Under the pieces are notes generated by a model that ran no database searches, was not told the DNA's origin, and was given only the letters and a program-made list of their open reading frames with translations. This document shows positions 22,989 to 34,076 of a stretch of DNA of 64,000 bases, piece after piece. A program made the position numbers and the translations under genes. Origin of the DNA: CAVXHQ01 sp963789535 (GTDB taxonomy: Bacteria > Pseudomonadota > Alphaproteobacteria > Rhodobacterales > Rhodobacteraceae); NCBI GenBank assembly GCA_963789535.1, contig CAWBKU010000004.1, forward strand, positions 372,001 to 436,000, in the 5' to 3' direction. Each line of letters begins with the position of its first letter. Position 1 is the stretch's first letter.

Positions 22989-25304
22989 ATGACCGAGACC
23001 CCTGCCGACGCTGGCCGCGAACCCAGCCGCGAAACCTCCCGCGAGGCATTGCGGCAGGCCGCGCTCGATTATCACCGCTATCCCAAACCCGGCAAGCTCG
23101 AGGTGCGCGCCACCAAGCCGCTGGCCAATGGCCGCGACCTTGCGCGGGCCTATTCGCCCGGCGTCGCCGAGGCCTGCCTCGAGATCAAGGCCGACCCCGG
23201 CACCGCCCTCGATTACACGTCGCGCGGCAACCTCGTCGCGGTGGTGACGAACGGCACGGCGGTCCTTGGCCTCGGCAACATCGGCGCGCTGGCGTCCAAG
23301 CCGGTGATGGAGGGCAAGGCGGTCCTGTTCAAGAAGTTCGCGGGCATCGATTGTTTCGACATCGAACTGAACGAGCCGGATCCGGTGAAACTCGCCGATA
23401 TCGTCTGCGCGCTGGAACCCACGTTCGGCGCCATCAACCTCGAGGATATCAAGGCGCCCGATTGCTTCGTGGTCGAGGACATCTGCCGCGCCCGGATGAA
23501 CATCCCCGTGTTCCACGACGATCAGCACGGCACGGCCATCGTCGTCGGTGCCGGTGTGACCAATGCGCTGCGCATCGCGGACAAGGCGTTCGCGGACATC
23601 AAGGTGGTCTCTACGGGCGGCGGGGCGGCGGGGATCGCGTGTCTCAACATGCTGCTGAAACTGGGGGTGAAGCGCGAGAACGTCTGGCTTTGCGACCTGC
23701 ACGGCCTCGTGCACCGGGGCCGCGAGGCCGACATGACGCCGCAAAAGGCGGACTACGCCCAAGGCACCGTTCCGCAAACGCTTGCACAGGTGATCCCCGG
23801 TGCCGACCTCTTTCTCGGCCTGTCCGGCCCCGGTGTGCTGACGCCCGACATGGTCGCGAAGATGTCCGAACGCCCGATCATCTTCGCGCTGGCCAACCCC
23901 AACCCCGAGATTTCGCCCGAGGACGCCCGCGCCGCCGCGCCCGGTGCGATCATCGCCACCGGCCGCAGCGACTTTCCCAATCAGGTCAACAACGTCCTTT
24001 GTTTCCCGTTCATCTTTCGCGGCGCCCTCGACGTCGGCGCGACCGAGATCAACGACGCCATGAAGATCGCCTGCATCGAAGGCATCGCCGCGCTGGCCCG
24101 CGCCACGACCAGCGCCGAGGCCGCCGCCGCCTATCGCTCCGAAACGCTCACCTTCGGCCCCGAGTATCTCATCCCGAAACCCTTCGATCCGCGGCTGATC
24201 GGCGTCGTGGCCTCTGCCGTGGCGCGGGCAGCGATGGAGACCGGCGTGGCGACCCGGCCCATCGCCGACATGGAGGCCTACCGGCAAAAGCTCGACGGCT
24301 CGGTCTTCAAATCCGCGATGATCATGCGCCCGGTCTTCGAGGCCGCGCGCGACGTGACGCGCCGCATCGTCTTTGCCGAGGGCGAGGACGAGCGGGTGCT
24401 GCGCGCCGCACAGGCGATCATGGAGGAGACGACCGATCAGCCGATCCTGATCGGTCGCCCCGAGGTGATCGAACAGCGGTCCGAACGGGCGGGCCTGACG
24501 ATCCGGGCGGGCCGCGATTTCGAGCTGGTGAACCCCGAGGACGACCCCCGCTACCGCGATTACTGGACGACCTATCACGAGATCATGGCGCGTCAGGGCG
24601 TGACCCCGGATCTCGCCAAGGCGATCCTGCGGACCAATACCACCGCCATCGGCGCGGTGATGGTCCATCGCGGCGAGGCCGACAGCCTGATCTGCGGCAC
24701 CTTCGGGCAATACCTGTGGCATCTGAACTATGTCTGCAACGTGCTGGGCACCAGCGGCCTGAACCCCGTCGCCGCAATGTCGCTGATGATCCTCGAGGAT
24801 GGGCCGCTGTTCATCGCCGATACGCAGATTCACCCGACGCCGACGCCCGCGCAGATCGCCGACACCGTGATCGCCACCGCCCGGCACGTCCGCAGGTTCG
24901 GCGTGCAGCCGCAGATCGCCCTGTGTTCGCACAGCCAGTTCGGCAACCTCGACAGCGACACCGGCCGGCGGATGCGCGGCGCTCTGGCGATCCTCGACAG
25001 CGCCCCGCGCGATTTCGACTACGAGGGCGAGATGCACGTGGACTCGGCGCTCGACCCCGAGTTGCGCGAGCGGATCTTTCCCGGCGCGCGGCTCACCGGC
25101 CCGGCCAACGCGCTGATCTTTGCCAACACCGACGCGGCGTCGGGCGTGCGCAACATCCTCAAGATGAAGGGCGGCGGCCTCGAGGTGGGGCCGATCCTGA
25201 TGGGCATGGGCAACCGCGCCCATATCGTGACGCCGTCGATCACCGCGCGGGGCCTGCTGAACATGTCGGCTCTGGCGGGGACGCCTGTGGCGCACTACGG
25301 CTGA
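22989..25304 (+). CDS. maeB: NADP-dependent malic enzyme fused to a phosphotransacetylase-like domain
   Basis: A 771-residue protein of the long MaeB type. The malic enzyme half (1-430) has YSPGVAEACLEIKADPG, FVVEDICRARMNIPVFHDDQHGTAI (metal and substrate binding) and the nucleotide site VVSTGGGAAGIACLNML. The second half (about 440-771) is a phosphate acetyltransferase domain (IVFAEGEDERVLRAAQAI ... ALIFANTDAASGVRNIL), which in this family is regulatory (acetyl-CoA sensing) rather than catalytic. It decarboxylates malate to pyruvate with NADPH production. It is single-copy on the plus strand, upstream of prpE. Confidence 0.93.
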   Translation: MTETPADAGREPSRETSREALRQAALDYHRYPKPGKLEVRATKPLANGRDLARAYSPGVAEACLEIKADPGTALDYTSRGNLVAVVTNGTAVLGLGNIGALASKPVMEGKAVLFKKFAGIDCFDIELNEPDPVKLADIVCALEPTFGAINLEDIKAPDCFVVEDICRARMNIPVFHDDQHGTAIVVGAGVTNALRIADKAFADIKVVSTGGGAAGIACLNMLLKLGVKRENVWLCDLHGLVHRGREADMTPQKADYAQGTVPQTLAQVIPGADLFLGLSGPGVLTPDMVAKMSERPIIFALANPNPEISPEDARAAAPGAIIATGRSDFPNQVNNVLCFPFIFRGALDVGATEINDAMKIACIEGIAALARATTSAEAAAAYRSETLTFGPEYLIPKPFDPRLIGVVASAVARAAMETGVATRPIADMEAYRQKLDGSVFKSAMIMRPVFEAARDVTRRIVFAEGEDERVLRAAQAIMEETTDQPILIGRPEVIEQRSERAGLTIRAGRDFELVNPEDDPRYRDYWTTYHEIMARQGVTPDLAKAILRTNTTAIGAVMVHRGEADSLICGTFGQYLWHLNYVCNVLGTSGLNPVAAMSLMILEDGPLFIADTQIHPTPTPAQIADTVIATARHVRRFGVQPQIALCSHSQFGNLDSDTGRRMRGALAILDSAPRDFDYEGEMHVDSALDPELRERIFPGARLTGPANALIFANTDAASGVRNILKMKGGGLEVGPILMGMGNRAHIVTPSITARGLLNMSALAGTPVAHYG

Positions 25305-25398
25305 AGGACAGCGGCCGAGGCGGCTATGAGTGTCGAAGAAGCGTGCGCTTGCCTTCGACACCTGCCGCGGCGAGGATCGGCCGAGAGGGGGCAACCGC

Positions 25399-27294
25399 AT
25401 GACCTACGCCGAAACCTACGCCCGATGGCAGGCCGACCCCGAGGCCTACTGGCTCGACGCCGCGCGCGCCATCGACTGGGACCGTTTCCCCGGCCGCGCG
25501 CTGTCGGACGGGAACGCGCCGCTCTATGATTGGTTCGCCGACGGCATGGTCAACGGCTGCTGGAACGCCGTCGACCGGCATGTCGCGGCGGGGCATGGCG
25601 AGAGGCTCGCCCTCATCCACGACAGCGCGATGACCGGCGCCGTGACGCGGATCACCTACGCCGAATTGCAGACCCTGTGTGCCCGGCTGGCCGGGGCGCT
25701 GACGGCGCAGGGCGTGCGAAAGGGCGACCGCGTCGCCATCTATATGCCGATGATCCCTGAGGCGCTGGTGGCCATGCTCGCCTGCGCGCGGATCGGGGCG
25801 ATCCATTGTGTCGTCTTCGGCGGGTTCGCCGCGCATGAGCTGGCCGTGCGCCTCGACGATTGCACGCCGAAGGTGATCCTGGCCGCATCCTGCGGCCTCG
25901 AACCGGGGCGCGTGGTCGCCTACAAGCCGCTGATCGACAGGGCCATCGCCCTTGCCGCGCACAGGCCCGACCGGGTGATCCTGCTGCAACGCCCCGAGTG
26001 CGCCGCCGAGATGAGTGCCCCCCGCGACCTCGACTGGCACGCGGCACAAGAGGGTGTGGTCCCGGCGGATTGCGTCCCCGTCGAGGGCAATCATCCGGCC
26101 TATATCCTCTATACCTCGGGCACCACCGGCGCGCCCAAGGGCGTCGTGCGGCCCACCGGCGGGCACCTCGTCGCGCTCTACTGGACGATGCACGCGATCT
26201 ACGACGTGCGCCCGGGCGAGGTGTTCTGGGCGGCGTCCGACGTCGGCTGGGTCGTCGGGCACAGCTATATCTGCTATGCGCCGCTGATCCACGGCAACAC
26301 GACGCTGATGTTCGAGGGCAAGCCCGTCGGCACGCCCGATGCGGGCACCTTCTGGCGCATAATCCAGGACCATAAGGTCTCGGTTCTGTTCACCGCGCCG
26401 ACGGCGTTTCGGGCGATCAAGCGCGACGATCCCTTGGGCGCCTTGGTCGCGGATTACGACATCTCGTCGCTGCGCGCCCTTTACCTCGCGGGCGAGCGGG
26501 CCGATCCGGACACGATCCACTGGGCGAGCCGCACCCTGAAGGTGCCGGTCTACGACCATTGGTGGCAGACCGAGACAGGCTATACCATCGCGGGCTATCC
26601 GGTCGGCCTCGGGGGCGACGTGCCGGTCAAGGTCGGCTCTCCCGCCGTGCCGATGCCGGGCTATGACGTGGCCATCCTGAACGAGGCCGGCGAGCGTCTG
26701 CCGCCCGACACGCTCGGCGCCATCGCGATCAAGTTGCCGCTGCCGCCCGGCTGCCTGCCGACGCTGTGGAACGCCGATGCGCGGTTCCGCAAGAGCTATC
26801 TCGAGACCTTTCCCGGCTGGTACGAGACGGGCGACGCGGGGCTTATCGACCCGGACGGCTATCTCTACATCATGGCGCGGACCGACGACGTCATCAACGT
26901 GGCGGGCCACCGCCTGTCGACGGGCGCCATGGAGGAGGTGCTGGCCGACCATGCCGATGTCGCCGAATGTGCCGTGGTCGGCGTGGCGGATGCGTTGAAG
27001 GGGCAACTGCCGGTCGGGTTCCTGTGCCTGAACAAGGGCTGCGACCGGCCCGAGGCAGAGATCGTCGCCGATGTCATCGCGATGGTCCGCGACCGCATCG
27101 GCCCGGTCGCGGCGTTCCGCCATGCCGTCGTGGTGCCGCGCCTGCCCAAGACCCGGTCGGGCAAGATCCTGCGCGCCACGATGTCGAAGATCGCTGGCGG
27201 CGAGACGTTCAAGATGCCCGCCACGATCGACGATCCCGCGATTCTCGATGAAATCCGCGCGTCTTTGGGGCGGATCGGCTATCCCGCGCCCTGA
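25399..27294 (+). CDS. prpE: Propionyl-CoA synthetase
   Basis: A 631-residue acyl-CoA synthetase of the acetyl/propionyl type. ACS N-terminal domain begins TYAETYARWQADPEAYWLDA; the P-loop is YILYTSGTTGAPKGVVRPTG; the A8 hinge is RTDDVINVAGHRLSTGAMEE; and the catalytic lysine lies in KTRSGKILRATM. PrpE-specific YDHWWQTETG and GVADALKGQLPVGF agree. It activates propionate (and acetate) with ATP and CoA. The ATG at 25399 after GAGAGGGGGC gives the standard N-terminus; the open frame from 25330 is an extension. Its 3' end overlaps ribD by 16 nt, tail to tail. Confidence 0.93.
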   Translation: MTYAETYARWQADPEAYWLDAARAIDWDRFPGRALSDGNAPLYDWFADGMVNGCWNAVDRHVAAGHGERLALIHDSAMTGAVTRITYAELQTLCARLAGALTAQGVRKGDRVAIYMPMIPEALVAMLACARIGAIHCVVFGGFAAHELAVRLDDCTPKVILAASCGLEPGRVVAYKPLIDRAIALAAHRPDRVILLQRPECAAEMSAPRDLDWHAAQEGVVPADCVPVEGNHPAYILYTSGTTGAPKGVVRPTGGHLVALYWTMHAIYDVRPGEVFWAASDVGWVVGHSYICYAPLIHGNTTLMFEGKPVGTPDAGTFWRIIQDHKVSVLFTAPTAFRAIKRDDPLGALVADYDISSLRALYLAGERADPDTIHWASRTLKVPVYDHWWQTETGYTIAGYPVGLGGDVPVKVGSPAVPMPGYDVAILNEAGERLPPDTLGAIAIKLPLPPGCLPTLWNADARFRKSYLETFPGWYETGDAGLIDPDGYLYIMARTDDVINVAGHRLSTGAMEEVLADHADVAECAVVGVADALKGQLPVGFLCLNKGCDRPEAEIVADVIAMVRDRIGPVAAFRHAVVVPRLPKTRSGKILRATMSKIAGGETFKMPATIDDPAILDEIRASLGRIGYPAP

Positions 27295-28385
27295 TCGCGC
27301 ACCCAGCGCGTCATCGCATCGTCGCCGATCCGGCGCGCCTCGACGATCCTGTAGCGCTGCGCCTCGCGCAGTTTCAGGCCGCCGAGCCCAGCCACGGCGG
27401 GCGTCGCGTCAGCCCCGAGGGCGAACCCGGCGGTGAATGCGACGATCTCGTCGACGAGGTCGCGCGCCAGCAGCGAGGCGGCAAGCGCGCCGCCCCCCTC
27501 GCACATCACGCGCGTCAGGCCACGCGTCCCCAGCGCGCCGAGGACCGCCTCCAACGAGACACGGGTGCCGTGGGCCGCGCAGTCGATCGCTTCCGCACCG
27601 AGCGCCCGCCACGCGGCGACGCGGCTCTCGGACGCCCCGGCATGGCAGAGCCACAGGGGGATCTCGCCCGCCGTCCGCGCCAGCCGCCCGTCCGTCGGCA
27701 GATCGAGGCCCGCCGACACAACGACCCGCACCGGCTGCGGGACATCTCCCCAGCCGCGCACGTCGAGCATCGGATCGTCGGCGCGCGCCGTGCCGCCGCC
27801 GATCATCACCGCATCGTGCCGGGCCCGCATCCCGTGCACCTGCGCGCGCGCCTGGCGCCCCGTGATCCACCGGCTTTCGCCCGCCGCCGTCGCGATGCGC
27901 CCGTCAAGCGTCGTGGCGAGTTTCAGCGTCACCGAAGGCCGCCCGTGGGCGTTTCGCCAGAGATACCCCGCAAGGTCTTCGCAAGCCTGATCGAGGCAGA
28001 GGCCTTGCGTCACCTCGATGCCCGCGTCGCGGAGAATGGCGATGCCGCGCCCGGCGACACGGGCGTCCGGATCGCCCAGCGCCACGACGACACGCGCCAC
28101 GCCTGACGCGACCAGCGCCGCAGCGCAGGGCGGGGTCTGGCCGGTGTGCGCGCAGGGTTCGAGGGTGACGTAGGCGGTTGCATCGCGGGCCAGAGGTCCG
28201 GCCATCGCCAGCGCCTGCGTCTCGGCATGCGGCCTGCCGCCGTCCGCCGTGCGCCCGCGCCCGACGATCCGGCCCGCGTTCACGATGACGCAGCCGACCG
28301 ACGGATTGGGCCAGGTCCGTCCCAGCCCCTGCCGCCCCAGCGACAGGGCAAGCGCCATGAAACGCTGGTCGGCGCCGGCGCTCAC
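27279..28385 (-). CDS. ribD: Bifunctional riboflavin biosynthesis deaminase/reductase RibD
   Basis: A 368-residue two-domain enzyme. The deaminase domain carries PHAETQAL and EPCAHTGQTPPCAAAL (zinc ligands and catalytic Glu). The reductase domain starts at VTLKLATTLDGRIATAAGES and includes CEGGGALAASLL for NADPH binding. It catalyses steps two and three of riboflavin synthesis. The start is GTG at 28385, which overlaps the nrdR stop as GTGA and gives MSAGADQRFMALALSLG, the normal beginning. Linkage nrdR-ribD is common in alphaproteobacteria; other rib genes are not in the window. Confidence 0.93.
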   Translation of the reverse strand: MSAGADQRFMALALSLGRQGLGRTWPNPSVGCVIVNAGRIVGRGRTADGGRPHAETQALAMAGPLARDATAYVTLEPCAHTGQTPPCAAALVASGVARVVVALGDPDARVAGRGIAILRDAGIEVTQGLCLDQACEDLAGYLWRNAHGRPSVTLKLATTLDGRIATAAGESRWITGRQARAQVHGMRARHDAVMIGGGTARADDPMLDVRGWGDVPQPVRVVVSAGLDLPTDGRLARTAGEIPLWLCHAGASESRVAAWRALGAEAIDCAAHGTRVSLEAVLGALGTRGLTRVMCEGGGALAASLLARDLVDEIVAFTAGFALGADATPAVAGLGGLKLREAQRYRIVEARRIGDDAMTRWVRDQGAG

Positions 28386-28852
28386 GCGTCCTCGGCGGCT
28401 TCCGGGGGGCGCAGATCGTCCATGAACTTTTCGAAATCGCCGACCGCCTGAAAGTTCTTGTAGACGCTGGCAAAGCGCACATAGGCCACGGTGTCGATCC
28501 GCGCGAGGCTCTCCATCACGATCTCGCCGATCTGGCACGACGCGATGTCGGTCTCGCCCATGCTCTCGAGGCGGCGGACGATGCCGGAAATCATCTGGTC
28601 CATGCGTTCATGCTCGACGGGCCGCTTCTGCAACGCGATCCGGATCGAGCGTTCGAGTTTCGGGCGGTCGAATTCCTCGCGCCGCCCGTTCGACTTGATG
28701 ACCACGAGGTCGCGCAACTGCACCCGCTCATAGGTGGTGAACCGCCCGCCGCAGGCCGGACAGAACCGCCGCCGCCTGATCGCCACATGGTCTTCGGCGG
28801 GACGCGAATCCTTGACCTGAGTATCGACGTTTCCACAAAACGGGCACCGCAT
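28382..28852 (-). CDS. nrdR: Transcriptional repressor NrdR of ribonucleotide reductase genes
   Basis: A 156-residue protein of exact NrdR length. The N-terminal zinc ribbon has MRCPFCGN ... RRRRFCPACGGRFTTYE (four cysteines), followed by the ATP-cone domain with VIKSNGRREEFDRPKLERSI. It senses ATP/dATP and represses ribonucleotide reductase transcription. It is the first gene of the nrdR-ribD pair; Shine-Dalgarno GAGGACAGG precedes the ATG. Upstream on the same strand lies the terminator-like triple palindrome of the rpoD-hlyU unit, with a TATAAG-like patch near 28910. Confidence 0.95.
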   Translation of the reverse strand: MRCPFCGNVDTQVKDSRPAEDHVAIRRRRFCPACGGRFTTYERVQLRDLVVIKSNGRREEFDRPKLERSIRIALQKRPVEHERMDQMISGIVRRLESMGETDIASCQIGEIVMESLARIDTVAYVRFASVYKNFQAVGDFEKFMDDLRPPEAAEDA

Positions 28853-29000
28853 AACCTGTCCTCGATCTTTGTCTTGGGGTTGATCCCCAGTGTTCTACCG
28901 ATCTTATAGGAGGGGCGCCATCCGGTGGGTAGGGGTCAACGCCCCTTACCAGATGTTGCGCGGGGGTTGAGTCCTTCCGGGCACACCGGTGGCCCCGGGG

Positions 29001-29069
29001 CGGAGTTCTACAAGAACTCCGGTCCAAAGTTTTGTGAAACTTCGACGTCGAATTCTGTCACAGAATTCG
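29001..29069 (-). terminator. Triple palindrome element, copy C
   Basis: On the minus strand, 8 nt after the hlyU stop. A perfect 21-nt palindrome at 29049-29069 (arm CGAATTCTG), spacer ACGT, a shorter imperfect one at 29026-29044 (arms AAGTTT and AAACTT), spacer GTCC/GGAC, and a second perfect 21-nt palindrome at 29001-29021 (arm CGGAGTTCT). It shares the 21+4 periodicity with the elements at 10876 and 49029. Confidence 0.7.
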
Positions 29070-29077
29070 GCTTGCGG

Positions 29078-29365
29078 TCAGCGGAACATCCGCTCGCCCT
29101 GTTCGTCGATCATCTGCCTGGCCTTGGCGACCGAGGCCGCGACGGCCTGATCGTAGCCGGCCATCGTGTCGGCGCGGATCAGCTTGTGGACCCTGACCTC
29201 GCCGCCGACCGCCTTCTCGATCCGGGCGGCGATGCGGAATTGTCCGCCGTCCTTCATCGGCTCCGGCACGATCCGGAACCCCTTGTAGTCCTCGGCTGCG
29301 ACATCGCCCTTGGGCGCCGCCGCATCGGCCTTGCCGCCTCCGAACAACTTCGACCAGAACGCCAC
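29078..29365 (-). CDS. HlyU family protein
   Basis: A 95-residue protein starting MAFWSKLFGGGK, with the family core EDYKGFRIVPEPMKDGGQFRIAARIEK and a C-terminal helix ending RMFR. HlyU proteins were first described as a transcription regulator of a haemolysin in Vibrio; in Rhodobacteraceae the role is unclear and HlyU here lacks an obvious DNA-binding motif. It starts 2 nt after rpoD stops, on the same strand, so the two are very probably one transcript that ends at the palindrome cluster downstream. Confidence 0.85.
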   Translation of the reverse strand: MAFWSKLFGGGKADAAAPKGDVAAEDYKGFRIVPEPMKDGGQFRIAARIEKAVGGEVRVHKLIRADTMAGYDQAVAASVAKARQMIDEQGERMFR

Positions 29366-29367
29366 GG

Positions 29368-31356
<1,989 letters not shown>

Positions 31357-31538
31357 GGGCGGGGCTCCTCGCTGGGCGACTGAATCGATGTCGGTGATTC
31401 GGCTTCAATGATTCGGCACGACGTGTCGGGGCGAATCAACTACCGCAGCCGGTGATTCGCAACCGCAGTTACGAGGATTTCCGGCCCGTGTTGCCCAGCA
31501 CCGGTCCGACCGCGCCGAATCGTATATGACAGACCGAC

Positions 31539-33476
31539 TCAATTAGGATGCCTGCGCGATTTTGCAACGAGGCCGGTCGAGATAAGTTTGGCGAATCTGT
31601 CGCGTTCGTCGCGCCGCAGGCTCACTCCGTTCGCCGCCACCTCGGTTTCGGCCGAGGCGCGTCCGGGGCCGCGTCCGGCCTTGTCCAGCGCGGCGGCCCC
31701 GTCGCTCAGGCGGTGCGTCACCCGTTCGAAGTCGGCTTCCGCGATCTCGCCCTGTGCCTCGCGCCACTCGCGGGCATGGCCGCGCCGGGCAGACAGTTGG
31801 GCCAGCGCCTCGGCCACGACGTCGCGGACATAGTCGACGTCCGCGCTGCGCACGCAGGGCGCGATGGCCACCTGCGGCTCGGCGAACAGCGCGTCGACCA
31901 GATCGGCGGGCAGTTCCACCGCAGGCACGGCCTGCAACATCGCATCACGCAAGATCCGGTGATCGCTGTCGCGACAGTCCATCGCCTCGATCTGCGCGGC
32001 GAACGCATCGACCAGACCCGGGTTGCGGATGAGGGCGGCGAGGATCACCGCCTCGCGCAACCGGTCCTCCATCCCTTCGCCTCCCGCCGCATAGCTCGAC
32101 GCCTTGGAGCCATGCGTCACCTGCCGGGCCTGCCCGAAGGGCACCGGCCTGCCGTCGTTCCACGGCTGCCGTTTCGCCGTGCCCGCCCGTTGCGGCCGGA
32201 AGAGTTCCCACCGCAACTCCTTGATCTCCTGCCCGTAATGGCCACGCAGGGACGGGTCGGGGATCCGCTTGATCGCCTCGCGCAAAACGCGGTCGAGGGC
32301 CGCCTTCCGCTCGGGGCTGTCGAACACCTTCCCTTCCGTCTCGCGCCGCCACAACAGGTGCACCAGCGGCACCGCGGCGCCCAGAATCCCCCGCATCGCC
32401 GCCGCCCCCTGACCCCGGATCACGTCGTCCGGATCCTGCCCCGCGGGCATGAGCGCGAACCGCAGCGACCGTCCCGCCTCGAGCAGCGGCAACGCCAGGT
32501 CGATCAGCCGCATCGCCGCCCGCAGGCCCGCCGTGTCGCCGTCGAGCGCGATTACCGGCTCTGGGTGCATCCGCCACATCAGCGCGAGCTGGTCGGCGGT
32601 GATCGCCGTCCCGAGCGGTGCGACCACGGCGGGAAACCCGGCCTCCGAGAGCGCGATGGTATCCATGTAGCCCTCGGCCACCACGAGCGTTCCGCCCTTG
32701 CCGCAGGCCTCGCGCGCCGCCTGCATGTTATAGAGGCTCCGCCCCTTGTCGAAGAGCAGGGTTTCGGGCGAATTGAGATATTTGGCGCGCGCGTTCGGGT
32801 CCATCGCGCGGCCCCCGAGGGCTATCGCGCGGCCCCGCCCGTCGCGGATCGGAAACACGATCCGCCCCCGGAACCGGTCATATGGCGCGCCGCCGCCCTC
32901 GGGTTCGGCGGCGAGACCCGCGCCGACGATCAGCGCGGGCGCGACACCCTTGCCCGTCAGCGCCTCCGTCACGCCTGTCCGGCTGTCGGGCGCGAACCCG
33001 ATCTCCCAGCGTTCGAGTGCGGCCTCGCTCAGGCCCCGCCGCGCGAGGTAGGCGCGCGCGTCGGCGGCCGCACCGGTGCGCAGTTGCAGCCGGTAGTGGC
33101 GCACGGCCTGCTCCATCACCGCGACGAGTTCGGTCCGCTCGTCAGCCTTTTCCTGCGCCCGGGGATCGCGCTCGGGCACCGGCATCCCGGCCTCGCGCGC
33201 AAGGATCTCGACCGCCTCCATGAAGCCGACGTTCTCGGTCTGCTGGACAAACGAAAAGGCATCCCCCTTGGCGTGGCAGCCAAAGCAGTAGAAGAACCCC
33301 TTGCCGTCATCGACGTGGAACGAGGCGGATTTTTCCTGATGGAACGGGCACGGCGCCCAGAAATCGCGCCGCGCGGCGTTCGATTTGCGCGTGTCCCACA
33401 TCACCTTGCGCCCGACCACATCGCTGAGGCTCAGGCGCGCGCGCAATTCGTCGATGAAACCGGGGGGCAAACTCAT
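31539..33476 (-). CDS. dnaG: DNA primase
   Basis: A 645-residue primase. The CHC2 zinc finger is CPFHQEKSASFHVDDGKG... FYCFGCHAKGDAF (about 42-70), the TOPRIM core has VVAEGYMDTIALSEAG and VIALDGDTAG, and the C-terminal DnaB-interaction region is present up to residue 645. It makes RNA primers at the replication fork. Start at 33476 gives MSLPPGFIDELRARLSLSDVV. It is transcribed in the same direction as rpoD; the 182-bp gap between them may hold a separate rpoD promoter. Confidence 0.97.
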   Translation of the reverse strand: MSLPPGFIDELRARLSLSDVVGRKVMWDTRKSNAARRDFWAPCPFHQEKSASFHVDDGKGFFYCFGCHAKGDAFSFVQQTENVGFMEAVEILAREAGMPVPERDPRAQEKADERTELVAVMEQAVRHYRLQLRTGAAADARAYLARRGLSEAALERWEIGFAPDSRTGVTEALTGKGVAPALIVGAGLAAEPEGGGAPYDRFRGRIVFPIRDGRGRAIALGGRAMDPNARAKYLNSPETLLFDKGRSLYNMQAAREACGKGGTLVVAEGYMDTIALSEAGFPAVVAPLGTAITADQLALMWRMHPEPVIALDGDTAGLRAAMRLIDLALPLLEAGRSLRFALMPAGQDPDDVIRGQGAAAMRGILGAAVPLVHLLWRRETEGKVFDSPERKAALDRVLREAIKRIPDPSLRGHYGQEIKELRWELFRPQRAGTAKRQPWNDGRPVPFGQARQVTHGSKASSYAAGGEGMEDRLREAVILAALIRNPGLVDAFAAQIEAMDCRDSDHRILRDAMLQAVPAVELPADLVDALFAEPQVAIAPCVRSADVDYVRDVVAEALAQLSARRGHAREWREAQGEIAEADFERVTHRLSDGAAALDKAGRGPGRASAETEVAANGVSLRRDERDRFAKLISTGLVAKSRRHPN

Positions 33477-33522
33477 GACCGCAGTATCTGCCCCGCACCC
33501 CCCAGAGTCGAGATGCCTGCCG

Positions 33523-33555
33523 GTTCACGTTGCCATATCAACTCCCGCCGGAGGC
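33523..33555 (+). repeat. Dispersed repeat, copy 3
   Basis: Starts GTTCACGTTGCCATATCAAC and ends CTCCCGCCGGAGGC; 31 of 33 bases match the copy at 5087-5121. It lies between the tadA stop and the dnaG start, starting immediately after the tadA 3' end on the minus strand. The GCCTCCGGCGGGAG half is, from memory, a frequent 3'-end motif in Rhodobacteraceae genomes. Confidence 0.75.
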
Positions 33556-33562
33556 TCCGCCC

Positions 33563-34012
33563 TCACCCGCCGCGCCGTGCCTCGAAAAACGCGCGCAACA
33601 GGCTCGACGCGGCACCTTCGCCGATCCCGCCATAGACCTCGGGGACGTGGTGGCACTGGGGATGCGCGAATACCCGCGCCCCCTGTTCGATGCCGCCCGA
33701 CTTCGGGTCGGGCGCCCCGTAGTACAGGCGCGCCACCCGCGCCGCCGCGATGGCGCCCGCGCACATCGCGCAGGGCTCCAGCGTCACGTAGAGATCCGCG
33801 CCCCCCAGACGCTCGGACCCTGTGGCCGCACAGGCCGCCCGCAGCGCCAGCATCTCGGCATGCGCCGTGGGGTCGTGCCATTCGCGGGTCCGGTTGCCCG
33901 CCTGCGCCAGCACCGCACCGTCGCGGACGATCACGGCGCCCACCGGCACCTCGCCGCGCCTGCCCGCCGCCCCCGCCTCCTCCAGCGCCATATCCATGTA
34001 GGATCGAAACAT
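33563..34012 (-). CDS. tadA: tRNA adenosine(34) deaminase
   Basis: A 149-residue deaminase. Zinc ligands and the proton-shuttle glutamate are in AHAEMLALRAA and EPCAMCAGAIAAARVARLYYGA; DPKSGGIEQ is the typical TadA loop. It converts A34 to inosine in tRNA-Arg(ACG), essential for decoding. The start is supported by AAGGGGC before the ATG. It is followed on the minus strand by a dispersed repeat and then dnaG; divergent from rluB with a 64-bp gap. Confidence 0.94.
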   Translation of the reverse strand: MFRSYMDMALEEAGAAGRRGEVPVGAVIVRDGAVLAQAGNRTREWHDPTAHAEMLALRAACAATGSERLGGADLYVTLEPCAMCAGAIAAARVARLYYGAPDPKSGGIEQGARVFAHPQCHHVPEVYGGIGEGAASSLLRAFFEARRGG

Positions 34013-34076
34013 GCCCCTTCATCGCCCGCACAACCCGCCGCTGGCAAGCACCCCCGAAACCGGCTAAGCGCCGGGC

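Noticed and set aside
22926..25400. 824-codon minus-strand open frame over maeB
   Set aside because: Antisense shadow of the malic enzyme; Arg/His-rich without domains.
25324..27123. 599-codon minus-strand open frame over prpE
   Set aside because: Same explanation: reverse frame of a strong gene.
28870..28905. CTTGGGGTTGATCCCCAG before nrdR as an NrdR box
   Set aside because: The inverted GGGG/CCCC is palindromic but lacks the AT-rich ACACTATAT-like core of NrdR boxes.
31548..33635. 695-codon plus-strand open frame over dnaG
   Set aside because: Antisense to DNA primase, His/Arg-rich, no start signal.
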